The notes: generated by a model from the sequence alone, not told the origin. Positions 34,706 to 44,068 are shown, counted from the first letter of the stretch. The stretch is 64,000 nucleotides of DNA from Lentihominibacter butyricus (GCF_025567305.1 NZ_JAOQJP010000003.1:143771-207770), one strand, 5' to 3'. Numbers and translations: made by a program.

Positions 34706-35851
34706 TTACATCAGCTTGCGGAACAGGGTCTTGAAATCTTCGATCCCTGCATCCTTTGGATTTCCCGGTGCGCATGCATCTGCCTGTGCCGATTCTGCCA
34801 GGAACTCGAGATCTTCTTCTTTGAGAGCTTCCAGCTTAGTCGGTATGCCTACATCTTCGGAAAGCTTGCGCACTGCATCTACTGCCGCTTTGCGATATTC
34901 CTCCACCGACATGTCATCCACGCCTTTTACACCCATTGCTCTGGCGATCTCTCTGTATTTTTCACCGGTCTGGTCCGCATTGTACTCCATGACTATCGGT
35001 AAAGTCATCGCGCATGCAACTCCGTGAGGCGTGTCATATACTGCTCCGAGCGTGTGTGCCATCGAGTGAGCTATTCCAAGACCCACATTCGAGAATCCCA
35101 TACCTGCTATGTACTGTCCGAGAGCCATTCCTTCACGGCCTTCCTTTTCATTTGCAACAGCGCCTCTGAGCGATCTTGAAATGATCTCGATGGCCTTCAG
35201 ATGGAACATATCAGTCATCTCCCACGCAGCTTTCGTAGTATATCCCTCTATCGCATGTGTCAGAGCGTCCATTCCCGTCGAAGCAGTCAGGCCCTTAGGC
35301 ATGGACGACATCATATCAGGATCCACCACTGCCACTACCGGCATGTCATGGGGATCTACACATACGAATTTTCTCTTCTTCTCAACGTCTGTTATTACAT
35401 AGTTTATCGTCACTTCTGCTGCCGTGCCTGCAGTCGTAGGCACAGCGATTATAGGAACACATGGCTTCTTTGTAGGTGCGACGCCTTCAAGACTTCTCAC
35501 ATCCTCGAATTCCGGATTGTTTATTATGATACCGATAGCCTTGCACGTATCCATCGCCGAGCCGCCGCCTATAGCGATCATGCAGTCGGCATCTGCATCC
35601 CTGAATGCTTTCACACCATCCTGTACATTTTCGATAGTCGGATTTGCCTTGATATCCGAAAAGATCTCATACGGTATCCCCGCTGCATCCAGCACATCTG
35701 TGACTTTCGCTGTAGTGCCGTATTTCAGCAGGTGCGGTCCTGTGCATACAAGCGCTTTCCTGAAGCCTCTTGCTTTTACTTCTGTTGCGATTTCATTTAC
35801 TGCGCCTGCTCCATGATATGAAGTTTCATTTAACATAATTCTGTTAGCCAT
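34706..35851 (-). CDS. fucO: lactaldehyde reductase (iron-dependent alcohol dehydrogenase)
   Basis: 381 residues, the length of E. coli FucO, and similar along its whole length: it begins MANRIMLNETSYHGAGAVNE and has IAIGGGSAMDTCKAIGIIIN, VPTTAGTAAEVTINYVITD, ALTHAIEGY, and the iron-ligand region GLGIAHSMAHTLGAVYDTPHG. It reduces L-lactaldehyde to 1,2-propanediol with NADH, the step after a class II aldolase splits fuculose or rhamnulose 1-phosphate. A TetR-type regulator gene lies upstream. Confidence 0.9.
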   Translation of the reverse strand: MANRIMLNETSYHGAGAVNEIATEVKARGFRKALVCTGPHLLKYGTTAKVTDVLDAAGIPYEIFSDIKANPTIENVQDGVKAFRDADADCMIAIGGGSAMDTCKAIGIIINNPEFEDVRSLEGVAPTKKPCVPIIAVPTTAGTAAEVTINYVITDVEKKRKFVCVDPHDMPVVAVVDPDMMSSMPKGLTASTGMDALTHAIEGYTTKAAWEMTDMFHLKAIEIISRSLRGAVANEKEGREGMALGQYIAGMGFSNVGLGIAHSMAHTLGAVYDTPHGVACAMTLPIVMEYNADQTGEKYREIARAMGVKGVDDMSVEEYRKAAVDAVRKLSEDVGIPTKLEALKEEDLEFLAESAQADACAPGNPKDAGIEDFKTLFRKLM

Positions 35852-36000
35852 GATGATCCTCCTTCAGAAAAATCTGTATTCTTTTTATGTCTATATTTTA
35901 ACAATATCCCGCTGTTTAAAAAAGTGACAAATCTTTACGACTGTCACTTTTAAGGATATTTATTTTGAAAATCACTGCACGGAAACACCGCACATCATGG

Positions 36001-36633
36001 TCACTGAACCAGACCCTGCACCCTGAAAACTTCGGCGAGCACTGCAGGCATTGCCTCGACGAGACATTTTGCCATTTCTTCCGGGGTATACTCGATTTCT
36101 CCCGACACCCACCGCGTAGTCATATACACCGATCCGCGGCAGTACATTTCAAGGATAAAATTCAGCTCGCTGCTCAACGGCTCCTTCGTCCTGCTCTCTA
36201 TCATATTCGTGTAAAACGCATGTATCTCTCTGTAGTCATGATCTCTGAGACTGTTCTGATCATCATATCTGAAGGCCGCATCAAAGAAAAGCCGTTCATG
36301 TTCTATGAAGCGGAATTTCCTGACAAGGCTTTCGTATACAGTCTCTCCTGTTCCCATATGCTTGAAAGATTCGCTCAGGATCTTGTCAAAGTACCAGTTG
36401 ATCAAATCATATTTATCAAGGAAGTGCCTGTAAAACGTCTGTCTGGTCGTCCCGCATTCCTCGACGATCTCTTTCACTGTGACCTTTTCTACAGGCATAC
36501 GCTCCATGCACTTCTTCATTGCCGCCGCGAGCCTGTATTTCATTTTTTCCTGCCGGCGATCCGGCTTTTTCTCAGCACTGTCAACACATGTGTCTTCTGC
36601 AGTGAGATTTTTTTCAATTCTGTCATTTACCAT
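36001..36633 (-). CDS. TetR-family regulator (DhaS-like)
   Basis: 210 residues. A 30-residue polar N-terminus, then the TetR helix-turn-helix: VEKVTVKEIVEECGTTRQTF and YRHFLDKYDLINWYFDK, the second half typical of the DhaS-like group with a C-terminal TetR_C-type domain. It is upstream of and co-directional with fucO (150-base gap) and probably regulates it. Confidence 0.88.
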   Translation of the reverse strand: MVNDRIEKNLTAEDTCVDSAEKKPDRRQEKMKYRLAAAMKKCMERMPVEKVTVKEIVEECGTTRQTFYRHFLDKYDLINWYFDKILSESFKHMGTGETVYESLVRKFRFIEHERLFFDAAFRYDDQNSLRDHDYREIHAFYTNMIESRTKEPLSSELNFILEMYCRGSVYMTTRWVSGEIEYTPEEMAKCLVEAMPAVLAEVFRVQGLVQ

Positions 36634-36644
36634 ATCTGGATTTT

Positions 36645-36702
36645 AACATCACCCCTGTATGGAGTCAATCACTAGCCGGTTTTATGACACAGGGGTGATG
36701 TT
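36645..36702. promoter_or_regulatory. 14-bp perfect inverted repeat before the TetR gene
   Basis: AACATCACCCCTGT (36645-36658) and ACAGGGGTGATGTT (36689-36702) are exact inverted copies 30 bases apart, starting 12 bases before the TetR gene. They may be two half-operators for the regulator or an attenuator-like hairpin; on the plus strand the right arm runs into TTTTT. Confidence 0.6.
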
Positions 36703-36708
36703 TTTCTC

Positions 36709-36975
36709 ATTTCAGCCATAATTGATGTCATAACTGTGGTGTATAGCGGAAATCTGGAAATATATGAGAGTATGAAATCGCATTGAGCGGTTCTTAAGAG
36801 ATTTCAGACATCTTCCCGGCCTGCGTTCAGCCATAAACAGCATTCTTTACAATAAATACGGCTGAAATTTTCCATAAATATACAGATGATGATCATGTCC
36901 TTTTCTTTTCATTTGATATTTCTGGAATATTTCAGCCATACACGAGACCTCAAAGTGGGATCATGGCTGAAATCA
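36709..36975. repeat. dispersed hairpin repeat copy and satellite half-sites
   Basis: A third copy of the repeat seen at 16535-16695 starts at about 36710 (TTTCAGCCATA) and ends with AGCGGAAATCTGGAAA at about 36745. Further half-sites occur: TTCAGCCATAAA near 36827, CGGCTGAAA near 36859, TTTCAGCCATAC near 36930 and ATGGCTGAAAT near 36963. The gap 36634-37082 otherwise contains only promoters for the flanking genes. Confidence 0.6.
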
Positions 36976-37082
36976 GTGCGACAAAGCTGCAAAGCTGAAA
37001 AAACAATGCGGCGTATCGAACGTTCAAAACCGTTTGAAAATATGCTATACTTGTCCGGTAGAAAAGATGCAGGAGGGGTATC

Positions 37083-38246
37083 ATGCCTAGATTATCATCA
37101 AGAACAGAAACTTTTACAGAATCGGTAATACGTCACATGACAAGAGTCGCGAACGAACATGGCGCAATAAATCTTTCACAGGGATTTCCTGATTTCGATC
37201 CTCCGAAAGAACTGACAGAACGCCTTTCACAGGTCGCACTGGATGGGCCGCATCAGTATGCGCTCACATGGGGTGCGCAGAATTTTCGCGAGGCGATCGC
37301 CGAAAAGCATGAGCATTTCTCGGGGATGAAGATCGATCCGGACTCTGAGATCGTTGCCACATGCGGCAGTACGGAAGCGATGATGGCTGCGATGATGTCC
37401 GTATGCGACCCCGGTGACAAAGTAGTAGTATTCTCGCCGTTTTACGAAAACTACGGAGCTGACGCTATATTGAGCGGAGCGGAACCGATATTCGTTCCTT
37501 TGAAACCGCCTGCATTCACATTCGACGCCAACGAGCTTGAATCTGCTCTCAGTCAGCCCGGCGTAAAAGCGCTCATACTCTGCAACCCGTCGAATCCATG
37601 CGGCAAGGTCTTCTCTCGCGAAGAGCTGTCGATCATCGCCGGACTTGCGATAAAATACGATCTGTTCGTGATCACTGACGAGGTCTACGAACATATAATC
37701 TACAAACCGTACGAGCATGTTTATATATCTGCGCTACCGGGGATGCGCGAGCGAACGATCATCTGCAATTCGCTTTCCAAGACATATTCCATAACGGGCT
37801 GGCGTCTTGGCTACGTCATGGCGTCTCCCGATGTGATCGATCGTGTGAAAAAAGTCCACGATTTTCTGACAGTAGGCGCTGCTGCGCCGCTCATGGAATC
37901 TGCCGTGACTTGCCTGAGATTTGACGATCGCTACTATGAATGGCTGCAGAACAAATACACTCACATGAAAAATCTGTTCACTGACGGTCTCCGTGATCTG
38001 GGACTCACTTTCACTGAACCTCAGGGAGCATACTATGTTCTTGTCGACATATCTGAATTCGGATACGAAGACGACACGGAATTCTGCCTCGACCTGATCC
38101 GTAAAGTCGGAGTGGCTGCAGTGCCCGGATCGAGCTTCTTCCGCGAAAACATAAATCATCTGATACGCTTTCATTTTGCAAAACAGGATGAGACGCTGAA
38201 CAATGTACTTGAAAGACTTGCCGGCATACGAATGCTGAAAAAATAG
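37083..38246 (+). CDS. class I/II PLP-dependent aminotransferase
   Basis: 387 residues, fold type I. Key segments: INLSQGFPDFDPP at the N-terminus, YALTWGAQNFREAIA near 60, NPSNPCGKVFSREEL with the PLP-binding Asn, ITDEVYEHIIY with the PLP Asp, and the Schiff-base Lys in SLSKTYSITGWRLGY near 235. This resembles aspartate/methionine/kynurenine aminotransferases; substrate not assigned. RBS GGAGGGG. Monocistronic, ended by a strong terminator. Confidence 0.9.
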   Translation: MPRLSSRTETFTESVIRHMTRVANEHGAINLSQGFPDFDPPKELTERLSQVALDGPHQYALTWGAQNFREAIAEKHEHFSGMKIDPDSEIVATCGSTEAMMAAMMSVCDPGDKVVVFSPFYENYGADAILSGAEPIFVPLKPPAFTFDANELESALSQPGVKALILCNPSNPCGKVFSREELSIIAGLAIKYDLFVITDEVYEHIIYKPYEHVYISALPGMRERTIICNSLSKTYSITGWRLGYVMASPDVIDRVKKVHDFLTVGAAAPLMESAVTCLRFDDRYYEWLQNKYTHMKNLFTDGLRDLGLTFTEPQGAYYVLVDISEFGYEDDTEFCLDLIRKVGVAAVPGSSFFRENINHLIRFHFAKQDETLNNVLERLAGIRMLKK

Positions 38247-38273
38247 GTGAAATTTTCGCCAAAAAATACAGAG

Positions 38274-38308
38274 GCTGCAGAGCCTATATGAAGAACTCTG
38301 CAGCTTTT
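38274..38308 (+). terminator. terminator of the aminotransferase gene, overlapping the convergent gene
   Basis: GCTGCAGAG (38274-38282) pairs perfectly with CTCTGCAGC (38296-38304), followed by TTTT. The right arm lies in the final codons of the ferredoxin-type gene on the other strand. Confidence 0.8.
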
Positions 38309-39057
38309 CTGTTTTCACACACCGGTTTCATTTTCTCGATAAGCCCGTATACAAATTCGTCAGGCAAATGTCGGCACCCGTTCTTGCAGATTGAAATGCA
38401 CCTCATACAGTTGACGCATATTTCCATGTCAGTCTGGAAATCATCTGCTGAAATCGCATTTACAGGACATTCCGCCGCGCACAATCCGCAGCCTGCGCAC
38501 CTGCTTTTTTCAAACAGAACGGGGGCTTTTAGCACGTGATACTCCTTATATGGATGATTCCCCGGCAACTCCGGCGAGTTGAAATCACCAGAGTAAACCT
38601 TTGTGCGAATACGCTCGGAAAAAGCTCTGATCTCCGCACGATCCGCTTCATCCGGCCTGCCTGCTCCGTAGACATGCATGATGTTGTGTTCAGCTACAAC
38701 TGCTGCAGCGCCGATCACCCTGAACCCGCATCCGTCACACACATCTGCCAGCTCCAGCAGAGAATCCTCAAATGCGCGATTTCCATAGCTCACACATATG
38801 ATCGCAGGAACGTCATGCGCCCGGATCTTCTTCATGCGTTCCACAGCCGTCTGCGGAACACGTCCGCCATAGCATGGCACTGAAACAACTGCGATACAGT
38901 CAGCAGACAGCGTAACGGTCTCAACTGCGGTATCACAGAGGTCGATTTCTTTAATCTCGCTGCACTGTTTATCACCACTCAGTACCTCAGCTATCTGATA
39001 TGAAATTTTTCTGCTCTGCCCCGTTGGGCTGAATGTTATGCTGTAAATATTGTGCAT
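38284..39057 (-). CDS. EFR1-family ferredoxin with flavodoxin-like domain
   Basis: 257 residues from the ATG at 39055-39057, which has AGGAGG at ideal spacing; a frame eight codons longer covers the RBS and is rejected. Residues 1-150 are flavodoxin-like (ITFSPTGQSRKISYQIAEVL, then VPCYGGRVPQTAVERM and AIICVSYGNRAFEDSL). Residues 185-235 hold two [4Fe-4S] motifs, CAGCGLCAAECP and CVNCMRCISIC. It should carry electrons in the cytoplasm; partners unknown. Confidence 0.88.
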   Translation of the reverse strand: MHNIYSITFSPTGQSRKISYQIAEVLSGDKQCSEIKEIDLCDTAVETVTLSADCIAVVSVPCYGGRVPQTAVERMKKIRAHDVPAIICVSYGNRAFEDSLLELADVCDGCGFRVIGAAAVVAEHNIMHVYGAGRPDEADRAEIRAFSERIRTKVYSGDFNSPELPGNHPYKEYHVLKAPVLFEKSRCAGCGLCAAECPVNAISADDFQTDMEICVNCMRCISICKNGCRHLPDEFVYGLIEKMKPVCENRKAAEFFI

Positions 39058-39098
39058 AAAACCTCCTTTTCTGATTTTCACTTAATAGATCATAATCT

Positions 39099-39359
39099 TC
39101 AATTTCTCTCTTCACCATTGCCAATTACTATCATTTTGCCAACATCGGCAAAATGTTCTTCAACAAGATTATTGCTGTTTTTACAAGCTTCTTGTGCCTT
39201 AAGAATAACCTCTTTGAATCGCCTCCACTGTGAATATTCCAAGATGCTTTGCAATTCTCTGGCATACCAAAATTCCTGTCCGAATTCATTCACATGTTTT
39301 ATGTTTTCAAATATAGCTTCGCTGTATTTTTCAATTTGATTAGTGGTCAAATCAATCAC
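39099..39359 (-). pseudogene. DinD-like DNA-damage-inducible protein, N-terminal fragment
   Basis: 86 codons similar to the first part of E. coli DinD: EFWYARELQSILEYSQWRRF, then AQEACKNSNNLVEEHFADVG. Full-length family members are about 270-290 residues. Here the frame ends after GKMIVIGNGEERN, where relatives continue. The C-terminal part is missing downstream; a piece of a similar gene remains upstream at 39483-39608. Confidence 0.75.
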
Positions 39360-39482
39360 CCCTCTTCGTACTAAATTATATCATAAACACCATCGAACAT
39401 TCGTTCTTCAGTCAATTCTCATTAGGTAATCGTCCATCTTTATTACGGGCAGTTTTTAATATCCTTTTCGCAAGGTCTCAAG

Positions 39483-39608
39483 TTACTTGTCATCGGAGAG
39501 CTTTTCTATCATTTCTGTAACAACAGACCCCATTAGCATAGATTCCGCATTCTCTGATGATATGACAGGTTTTCCCGTTTTCTCTTCTATCTCTTTTCTC
39601 GCATTTCC
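39483..39608 (-). pseudogene. fragment of a DinD/BRO-type protein C-terminus
   Basis: In one frame 41 codons read GNARKEIEEKTGKPVISSEN then AESMLMGSVVTEMIEKLSDD and stop. GNARKxIEExTG is characteristic of the C-terminal region of DinD/BRO-like and phage antirepressor proteins. No start or N-terminal part is attached in frame. The rest of the 39360-39693 gap contains no intact gene. Confidence 0.6.
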
Positions 39609-39693
39609 TGCGGCACGCCGTACTCCTCGACAGCCCCCTTGATCTTATCCTGCTCTTCATCTGTGCACAGCACATATAAAGCTGCGCAGGACT

Positions 39694-41088
39694 TTACACG
39701 ATATGCATGATCTGTATCAGCAGCAGCCAGGCGAGACCGTAATATGTCACTACCGCAACCAGATCGTTCACAGTAGTGATCAGCGGGCCCGACGCTACCG
39801 CCGGATCGACTTTGATCTTATGGAAAAACAGCGGCACCAGAGTACCTACCAGACTCGAGATCACCATGGCGACCAGCAGAGACACACCGACACATCCCGC
39901 TATCAGGAACGCATGTCCTGCACCATAGCCTTTGAACAGATCTATATAGATCCCCAGAAATGCCACAGTCATGATGCCGAGCAGCAGACCGTTGCCGAAA
40001 CCGACCCTGATCTCTTTCCATATCAGCCCGAGCTTTTCTCTTCTGCCCAGCTTTTCATCCATAAGCACTCTGATAGTTACTGCCAGCGACTGCGTGCCTA
40101 CATTTCCGGCCATATCCAGTATCAGTGACTGGAAGCATATCACGACCGGAAGCACTGCGACTACACCCTCGAAAGCTCCGACCACCGAGGACACGACCAT
40201 ACCGAGAAAGAGCAGCACGACCAGCCACGGAAGCCTTTTCTTCATGCTTTCTTTCATCGTCTCTTTGAGATCCTCTTCCGCTGTCAGACCTGCAAGCTTT
40301 GCATAATCCTCTCCCATTTCATCGTCCACAGCTTCGATGATATCCTGAGCCGTCAGGATACCGATCAGCTTTTTCTGCTCATCCACCACCGGCAGCGAAT
40401 CCTCCGCATAGTCCTTGATGAGCTCGATGCAGTCAGAGATCTTCTTCCCGGCAGACAGATACGGGTACGAAAAGCTTATGAGTGCATCCAGATCATCACC
40501 TGCTCTCGCTATTATCAGATCTTTCAGGTCGACAGCGCCGACAAAAATGCCGTTTTCATCAACGACATATATAGTAGAGATGTTGTCATGCTCGCCCGCC
40601 TGCTTCACCAGTTCGTGCATGGCCCGGCGGATATCCAGATTTTCGGATATGCATATATAGTTAGTCGTCATCAGACTGCCGATCTGATCTTCGGCATACG
40701 AATGTATCAGGCGTATGTCCGCCTTGATATCCTCCCTCAGGACAGGCGCCAGCTGCGCCTTTACATCATCATCTATATGCTCCAGAAGGTCTACCGCATC
40801 ATCGGAATCCATCTCATTGATGACGGCCGCCAGCCTCTCGATGCCAAGCTCCTCCGCATAGCTCTCCGGATCATCCATATATGATATGATCTCCGCGATC
40901 CACTCTGCTCCCATGAGCTCGTACAGGCTGTCGCGTTCCTCTGCTGTCAGCAGCATCATACTCTGCGCTATATCATTCGCATGGTAGCTTCGCAGCTGCT
41001 CTTTTATCGCTTCACCGCTGCTGCCGCTTCTGATGATATCTACGATCTCTTCTATGAAGATCGGTTCCTTCAACACTTTCTTTTCCAT
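39694..41088 (-). CDS. mgtE: magnesium transporter MgtE
   Basis: 464 residues. The N-terminal helical domain (1-130) is followed by two CBS domains (130-255; DQIGSLMTTNYICI, LPVVDEQKKLIGILTAQDI) and a membrane domain (about 280-464) with five helices, including the pore signature ILDMAGNVGTQSLAVTIR and the C-terminal DPAVASGPLITTVNDL. It is a Mg2+-gated Mg2+ channel. It starts one base after the stop of the pdxR gene, so the two are translationally linked. Confidence 0.93.
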   Translation of the reverse strand: MEKKVLKEPIFIEEIVDIIRSGSSGEAIKEQLRSYHANDIAQSMMLLTAEERDSLYELMGAEWIAEIISYMDDPESYAEELGIERLAAVINEMDSDDAVDLLEHIDDDVKAQLAPVLREDIKADIRLIHSYAEDQIGSLMTTNYICISENLDIRRAMHELVKQAGEHDNISTIYVVDENGIFVGAVDLKDLIIARAGDDLDALISFSYPYLSAGKKISDCIELIKDYAEDSLPVVDEQKKLIGILTAQDIIEAVDDEMGEDYAKLAGLTAEEDLKETMKESMKKRLPWLVVLLFLGMVVSSVVGAFEGVVAVLPVVICFQSLILDMAGNVGTQSLAVTIRVLMDEKLGRREKLGLIWKEIRVGFGNGLLLGIMTVAFLGIYIDLFKGYGAGHAFLIAGCVGVSLLVAMVISSLVGTLVPLFFHKIKVDPAVASGPLITTVNDLVAVVTYYGLAWLLLIQIMHIV

Positions 41089-41089
41089 T

Positions 41090-42490
41090 TCAAACCTCCG
41101 TTTCCTCCCTGAAAACTCTCAGTGCCCCTTCGATCCTGTCAGCATCTATGTTCGAATAGTTGAATATGAACTGATGCTCAATGCCGTCTTTTCCGAGCAT
41201 CTCGTAATCGCTCACCGCAGAAATCTTCAGCCCTCTTTTCTTCAGACGTTCCTTGATGACGCCATCAGGAAGCCCTGTATTTATCTCAAATATAAAGTGC
41301 AGTCCCGAGTCGTTCTCGATTATCCTGTACATGCCGGCCGTGAATGTGTTCTTTATGATCTCCAGCACGCGTGCCCTTTTACGCCCGTAAAAAAGCCTCA
41401 TCCTGTTGATGTGTTTCTCAAAATGCCCCTGCTTCATGAACTGCGCCAGGATGTACTGCTCAAAATTCGAGACCGTGCATGCATAAAACGACAGTGTCTC
41501 GTAGAACCGGTTCGCCAGATGCACCGGAAGCACCATGTAGCTTATTCGGATCGTCGGTGCCAGAGACTTTGAAAAAGTATTCATATAGATCACCTTCTCG
41601 CACCCGTCTATCGAAAACAACGTGGGGATCGGCCTCCCTCCGACTCTGAATTCACTGTCGTAATCGTCTTCTATGATATATCTGCCCTCGCTCTCGTTCG
41701 CCCATGACAGCAACTCGTATCTCCTGCTCGCCGGCATCGTGATCCCGGTCGGAAAATGGTGATTCGGGGATATATGCGCTACATCTGCTTCCGAAGCCCT
41801 GAGCCCCTGGACCGTCACTCCGCATCCATCGATCCACGCAAAACGGCAGGTAATGTCGTGTTTTCCATAAATATGCACGAGCTTGTTGTAGCCCGGATTT
41901 TCTATCGCGTATATGCGATCTTTTCCCAGCAGCTGGATGAGCACACCGTACAGATACTCGGTACCTGCCCCGATGACGATCTGATCCGGATCCACCAGCA
42001 TGCCGCGAAAAGACTGCAGATGCTCTGCGATAGCTTCTCTGAGAAGCTTTACTCCTCCGGCCGGAGCGATCTGCATCAGCTCCCTCTCACGGTTCGCAAT
42101 GACATCTCTTGACACCCTTGCCCACACGGAAAGCGGAAAGTTCGCCGGATTCATGCCATTGTCGGACAGGTCATATATGTAATCACCATCGTTCTCCGGT
42201 ATGCGTATATCATATGATACATCCGCCTTCGCCGATACCGCCGCCATCCCCTCTATATCTGCCACATAGTAGCCTGTCTTGGGGATGGTATACACATACC
42301 CCTCGCTTATCAGCTGGTCATATGCATTCTGTATCGTAATGGTACTGATCCCGTTATTGCGTGCGAACGACCGCTTCGACGGAAGCTTCTCGCCCGGCGC
42401 CAGGACTCCTGAAATTATGTCCTTTTTTATACATCTGTAAACGTAATTGTAGAGTGGTCCCTCTACATTTTCAAAATCATATGTAAGCAC
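41090..42490 (-). CDS. pdxR: PdxR/MocR-family regulator (GntR DNA-binding plus aminotransferase domain)
   Basis: 466 residues. A GntR-type winged helix at 10-80 (GEKLPSKRSFARNNGISTIT, SEGYVYTIPKTGYYV) is fused to a fold type I aminotransferase domain with IENPGYNKLVHIY, the Asp of IIEDDYDSEFR and the PLP Lys in MNTFSKSLAPTIRISYM near 320. It is divergent from pdxST, the standard arrangement for PdxR, which senses pyridoxal phosphate and activates pdxST when it is low. The 107-base gap should contain its binding sites. Confidence 0.85.
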   Translation of the reverse strand: MLTYDFENVEGPLYNYVYRCIKKDIISGVLAPGEKLPSKRSFARNNGISTITIQNAYDQLISEGYVYTIPKTGYYVADIEGMAAVSAKADVSYDIRIPENDGDYIYDLSDNGMNPANFPLSVWARVSRDVIANRERELMQIAPAGGVKLLREAIAEHLQSFRGMLVDPDQIVIGAGTEYLYGVLIQLLGKDRIYAIENPGYNKLVHIYGKHDITCRFAWIDGCGVTVQGLRASEADVAHISPNHHFPTGITMPASRRYELLSWANESEGRYIIEDDYDSEFRVGGRPIPTLFSIDGCEKVIYMNTFSKSLAPTIRISYMVLPVHLANRFYETLSFYACTVSNFEQYILAQFMKQGHFEKHINRMRLFYGRKRARVLEIIKNTFTAGMYRIIENDSGLHFIFEINTGLPDGVIKERLKKRGLKISAVSDYEMLGKDGIEHQFIFNYSNIDADRIEGALRVFREETEV

Positions 42491-42597
42491 GATCTTCCCC
42501 TGTCTCTGGCATGTTTTTTAATCTCTATTTGAGTGTTTTTTTATAACCAGATCCATTATATGATTTCATTACGCAAAACACAAGGAGGTATTAAGAA

Positions 42598-43482
42598 ATG
42601 GATAAAACTCAGAAAACTCAGTACGAATTGAATAAAGGACTCGCACAGATGCTCAAAGGCGGAGTGATCATGGATGTCACTACTCCGGAGCAGGCAAAGA
42701 TCGCAGAAGCAGCCGGTGCATGCGCTGTAATGGCACTCGAGCGTATCCCTGCGGATATCCGCGCCGCCGGCGGTGTATCCAGGATGAGCGATCCGAAAAT
42801 GATAAAAGGTATACAGGAGGCAGTCAGCATCCCTGTAATGGCAAAATGCCGTATCGGACACTTCGTAGAGGCTCAGATACTCGAGGCCATCGAGATAGAC
42901 TACATAGATGAATCCGAAGTGCTCTCTCCGGCCGATGACGTATATCATATCGACAAGACTCAGTTCAAAGTCCCGTTCGTCTGCGGTGCGAGAGATCTCG
43001 GCGAAGCGCTGAGAAGGATCAGTGAGGGCGCTGCGATGATAAGAACAAAAGGCGAACCTGGTACCGGTGATGTCGTTCAGGCTGTCCGCCACATCAGGAA
43101 AATGAATGCACAGATCAGAAGGATCACTTCTATGAGAAATGACGAGCTGTTTGAAGAAGCAAAGCAGCTGCAGGTCCCTTACGAGCTGGTACAGTATGTA
43201 CACGACAACGGCAAGCTCCCGGTAGTTAATTTCGCTGCAGGCGGTGTCGCAACTCCTGCGGATGCGGCGCTCATGATGCAGCTCGGCGCAGAGGGTGTAT
43301 TCGTAGGCTCCGGCATATTCAAGTCCGGCGATCCTGCAAAGCGCGCGGCAGCGATCGTCCAGGCTGTTACGAATTATCAGGACTCAAAGCTCATCGCTTC
43401 ACTCTCCGAAGACCTGGGAGAAGCGATGGTCGGTATCAATGCCGATGAGATCCAGCTCATCATGGAAGAAAGAGGTAAATAG
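42598..43482 (+). CDS. pdxS: pyridoxal 5'-phosphate synthase subunit PdxS
   Basis: 294 residues, normal length. The (beta-alpha)8 barrel makes PLP from ribose 5-phosphate, glyceraldehyde 3-phosphate and ammonia. Highly conserved segments are present: KGGVIMDVTTPEQAKIAEAA with the catalytic Asp, VMAKCRIGHFVEAQILEAI with the first Lys, RTKGEPGTGDVV with the second Lys, and NFAAGGVATPADAALMMQLG. RBS AAGGAGG. Two bases before pdxT. Confidence 0.97.
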   Translation: MDKTQKTQYELNKGLAQMLKGGVIMDVTTPEQAKIAEAAGACAVMALERIPADIRAAGGVSRMSDPKMIKGIQEAVSIPVMAKCRIGHFVEAQILEAIEIDYIDESEVLSPADDVYHIDKTQFKVPFVCGARDLGEALRRISEGAAMIRTKGEPGTGDVVQAVRHIRKMNAQIRRITSMRNDELFEEAKQLQVPYELVQYVHDNGKLPVVNFAAGGVATPADAALMMQLGAEGVFVGSGIFKSGDPAKRAAAIVQAVTNYQDSKLIASLSEDLGEAMVGINADEIQLIMEERGK

Positions 43483-43484
43483 TC

Positions 43485-44051
43485 ATGCAGATAGGCGTTC
43501 TCGCCGTTCAGGGCGCTTTTATAGAACATATACATATGCTGGAAAAGCTCGGCGTATCGTGCGTCGAACTGAGACAGCGATCCGATCTGTCCGGCATCGA
43601 CGGACTGGTGCTGCCCGGTGGTGAAAGCACAGTGCAGGGCAAGCTGCTGAAAGAGCTTGATATGTTCGGACCGCTTCAGGAAATGATAAAATACGGTCTT
43701 CCCACTCTTGCGACATGTGCGGGACTCATACTTCTCGCCGGGCAGCTGGAAAACGATGACACTCGTCACCTGGCCACGCTTCCCGTCACAGTCAGGAGAA
43801 ATGCGTACGGCAGACAGCTAGGAAGCTTCACCACTGTCGCAAATGCAGGCGATATCAAAGATTTTCCAATGGTATTCATCCGCGCGCCGTTCATCACCTC
43901 AGCAGGCGACAACGTGGACATCCTTTCCAGAGTCGACGGCAATATCGTCGCAGTCGAATACAAAAACCAGATCGGTCTGTCTTTCCATCCGGAAATGTCA
44001 GACGACACGAGGATCCACGAGTATTTCATAAAAAAGATCCGGGAAAAATAA
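43485..44051 (+). CDS. pdxT: pyridoxal 5'-phosphate synthase glutaminase subunit PdxT
   Basis: 188 residues. Class I glutamine amidotransferase: GGESTV near 46, the catalytic Cys in LATCAGLILLAG near 78, and the His-Glu of FHPEMSDD near 170. Supplies ammonia to PdxS, with which it forms a 24-subunit complex. Directly follows pdxS. Confidence 0.96.
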   Translation: MQIGVLAVQGAFIEHIHMLEKLGVSCVELRQRSDLSGIDGLVLPGGESTVQGKLLKELDMFGPLQEMIKYGLPTLATCAGLILLAGQLENDDTRHLATLPVTVRRNAYGRQLGSFTTVANAGDIKDFPMVFIRAPFITSAGDNVDILSRVDGNIVAVEYKNQIGLSFHPEMSDDTRIHEYFIKKIREK

Positions 44052-44068
44052 TAACATATAGTTAAGGA

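Noticed and set aside
39490..39675. 61-codon minus-strand frame
   Set aside because: Cys/Arg-rich shadow; another frame in the same place shows a recognisable DinD/BRO tail.
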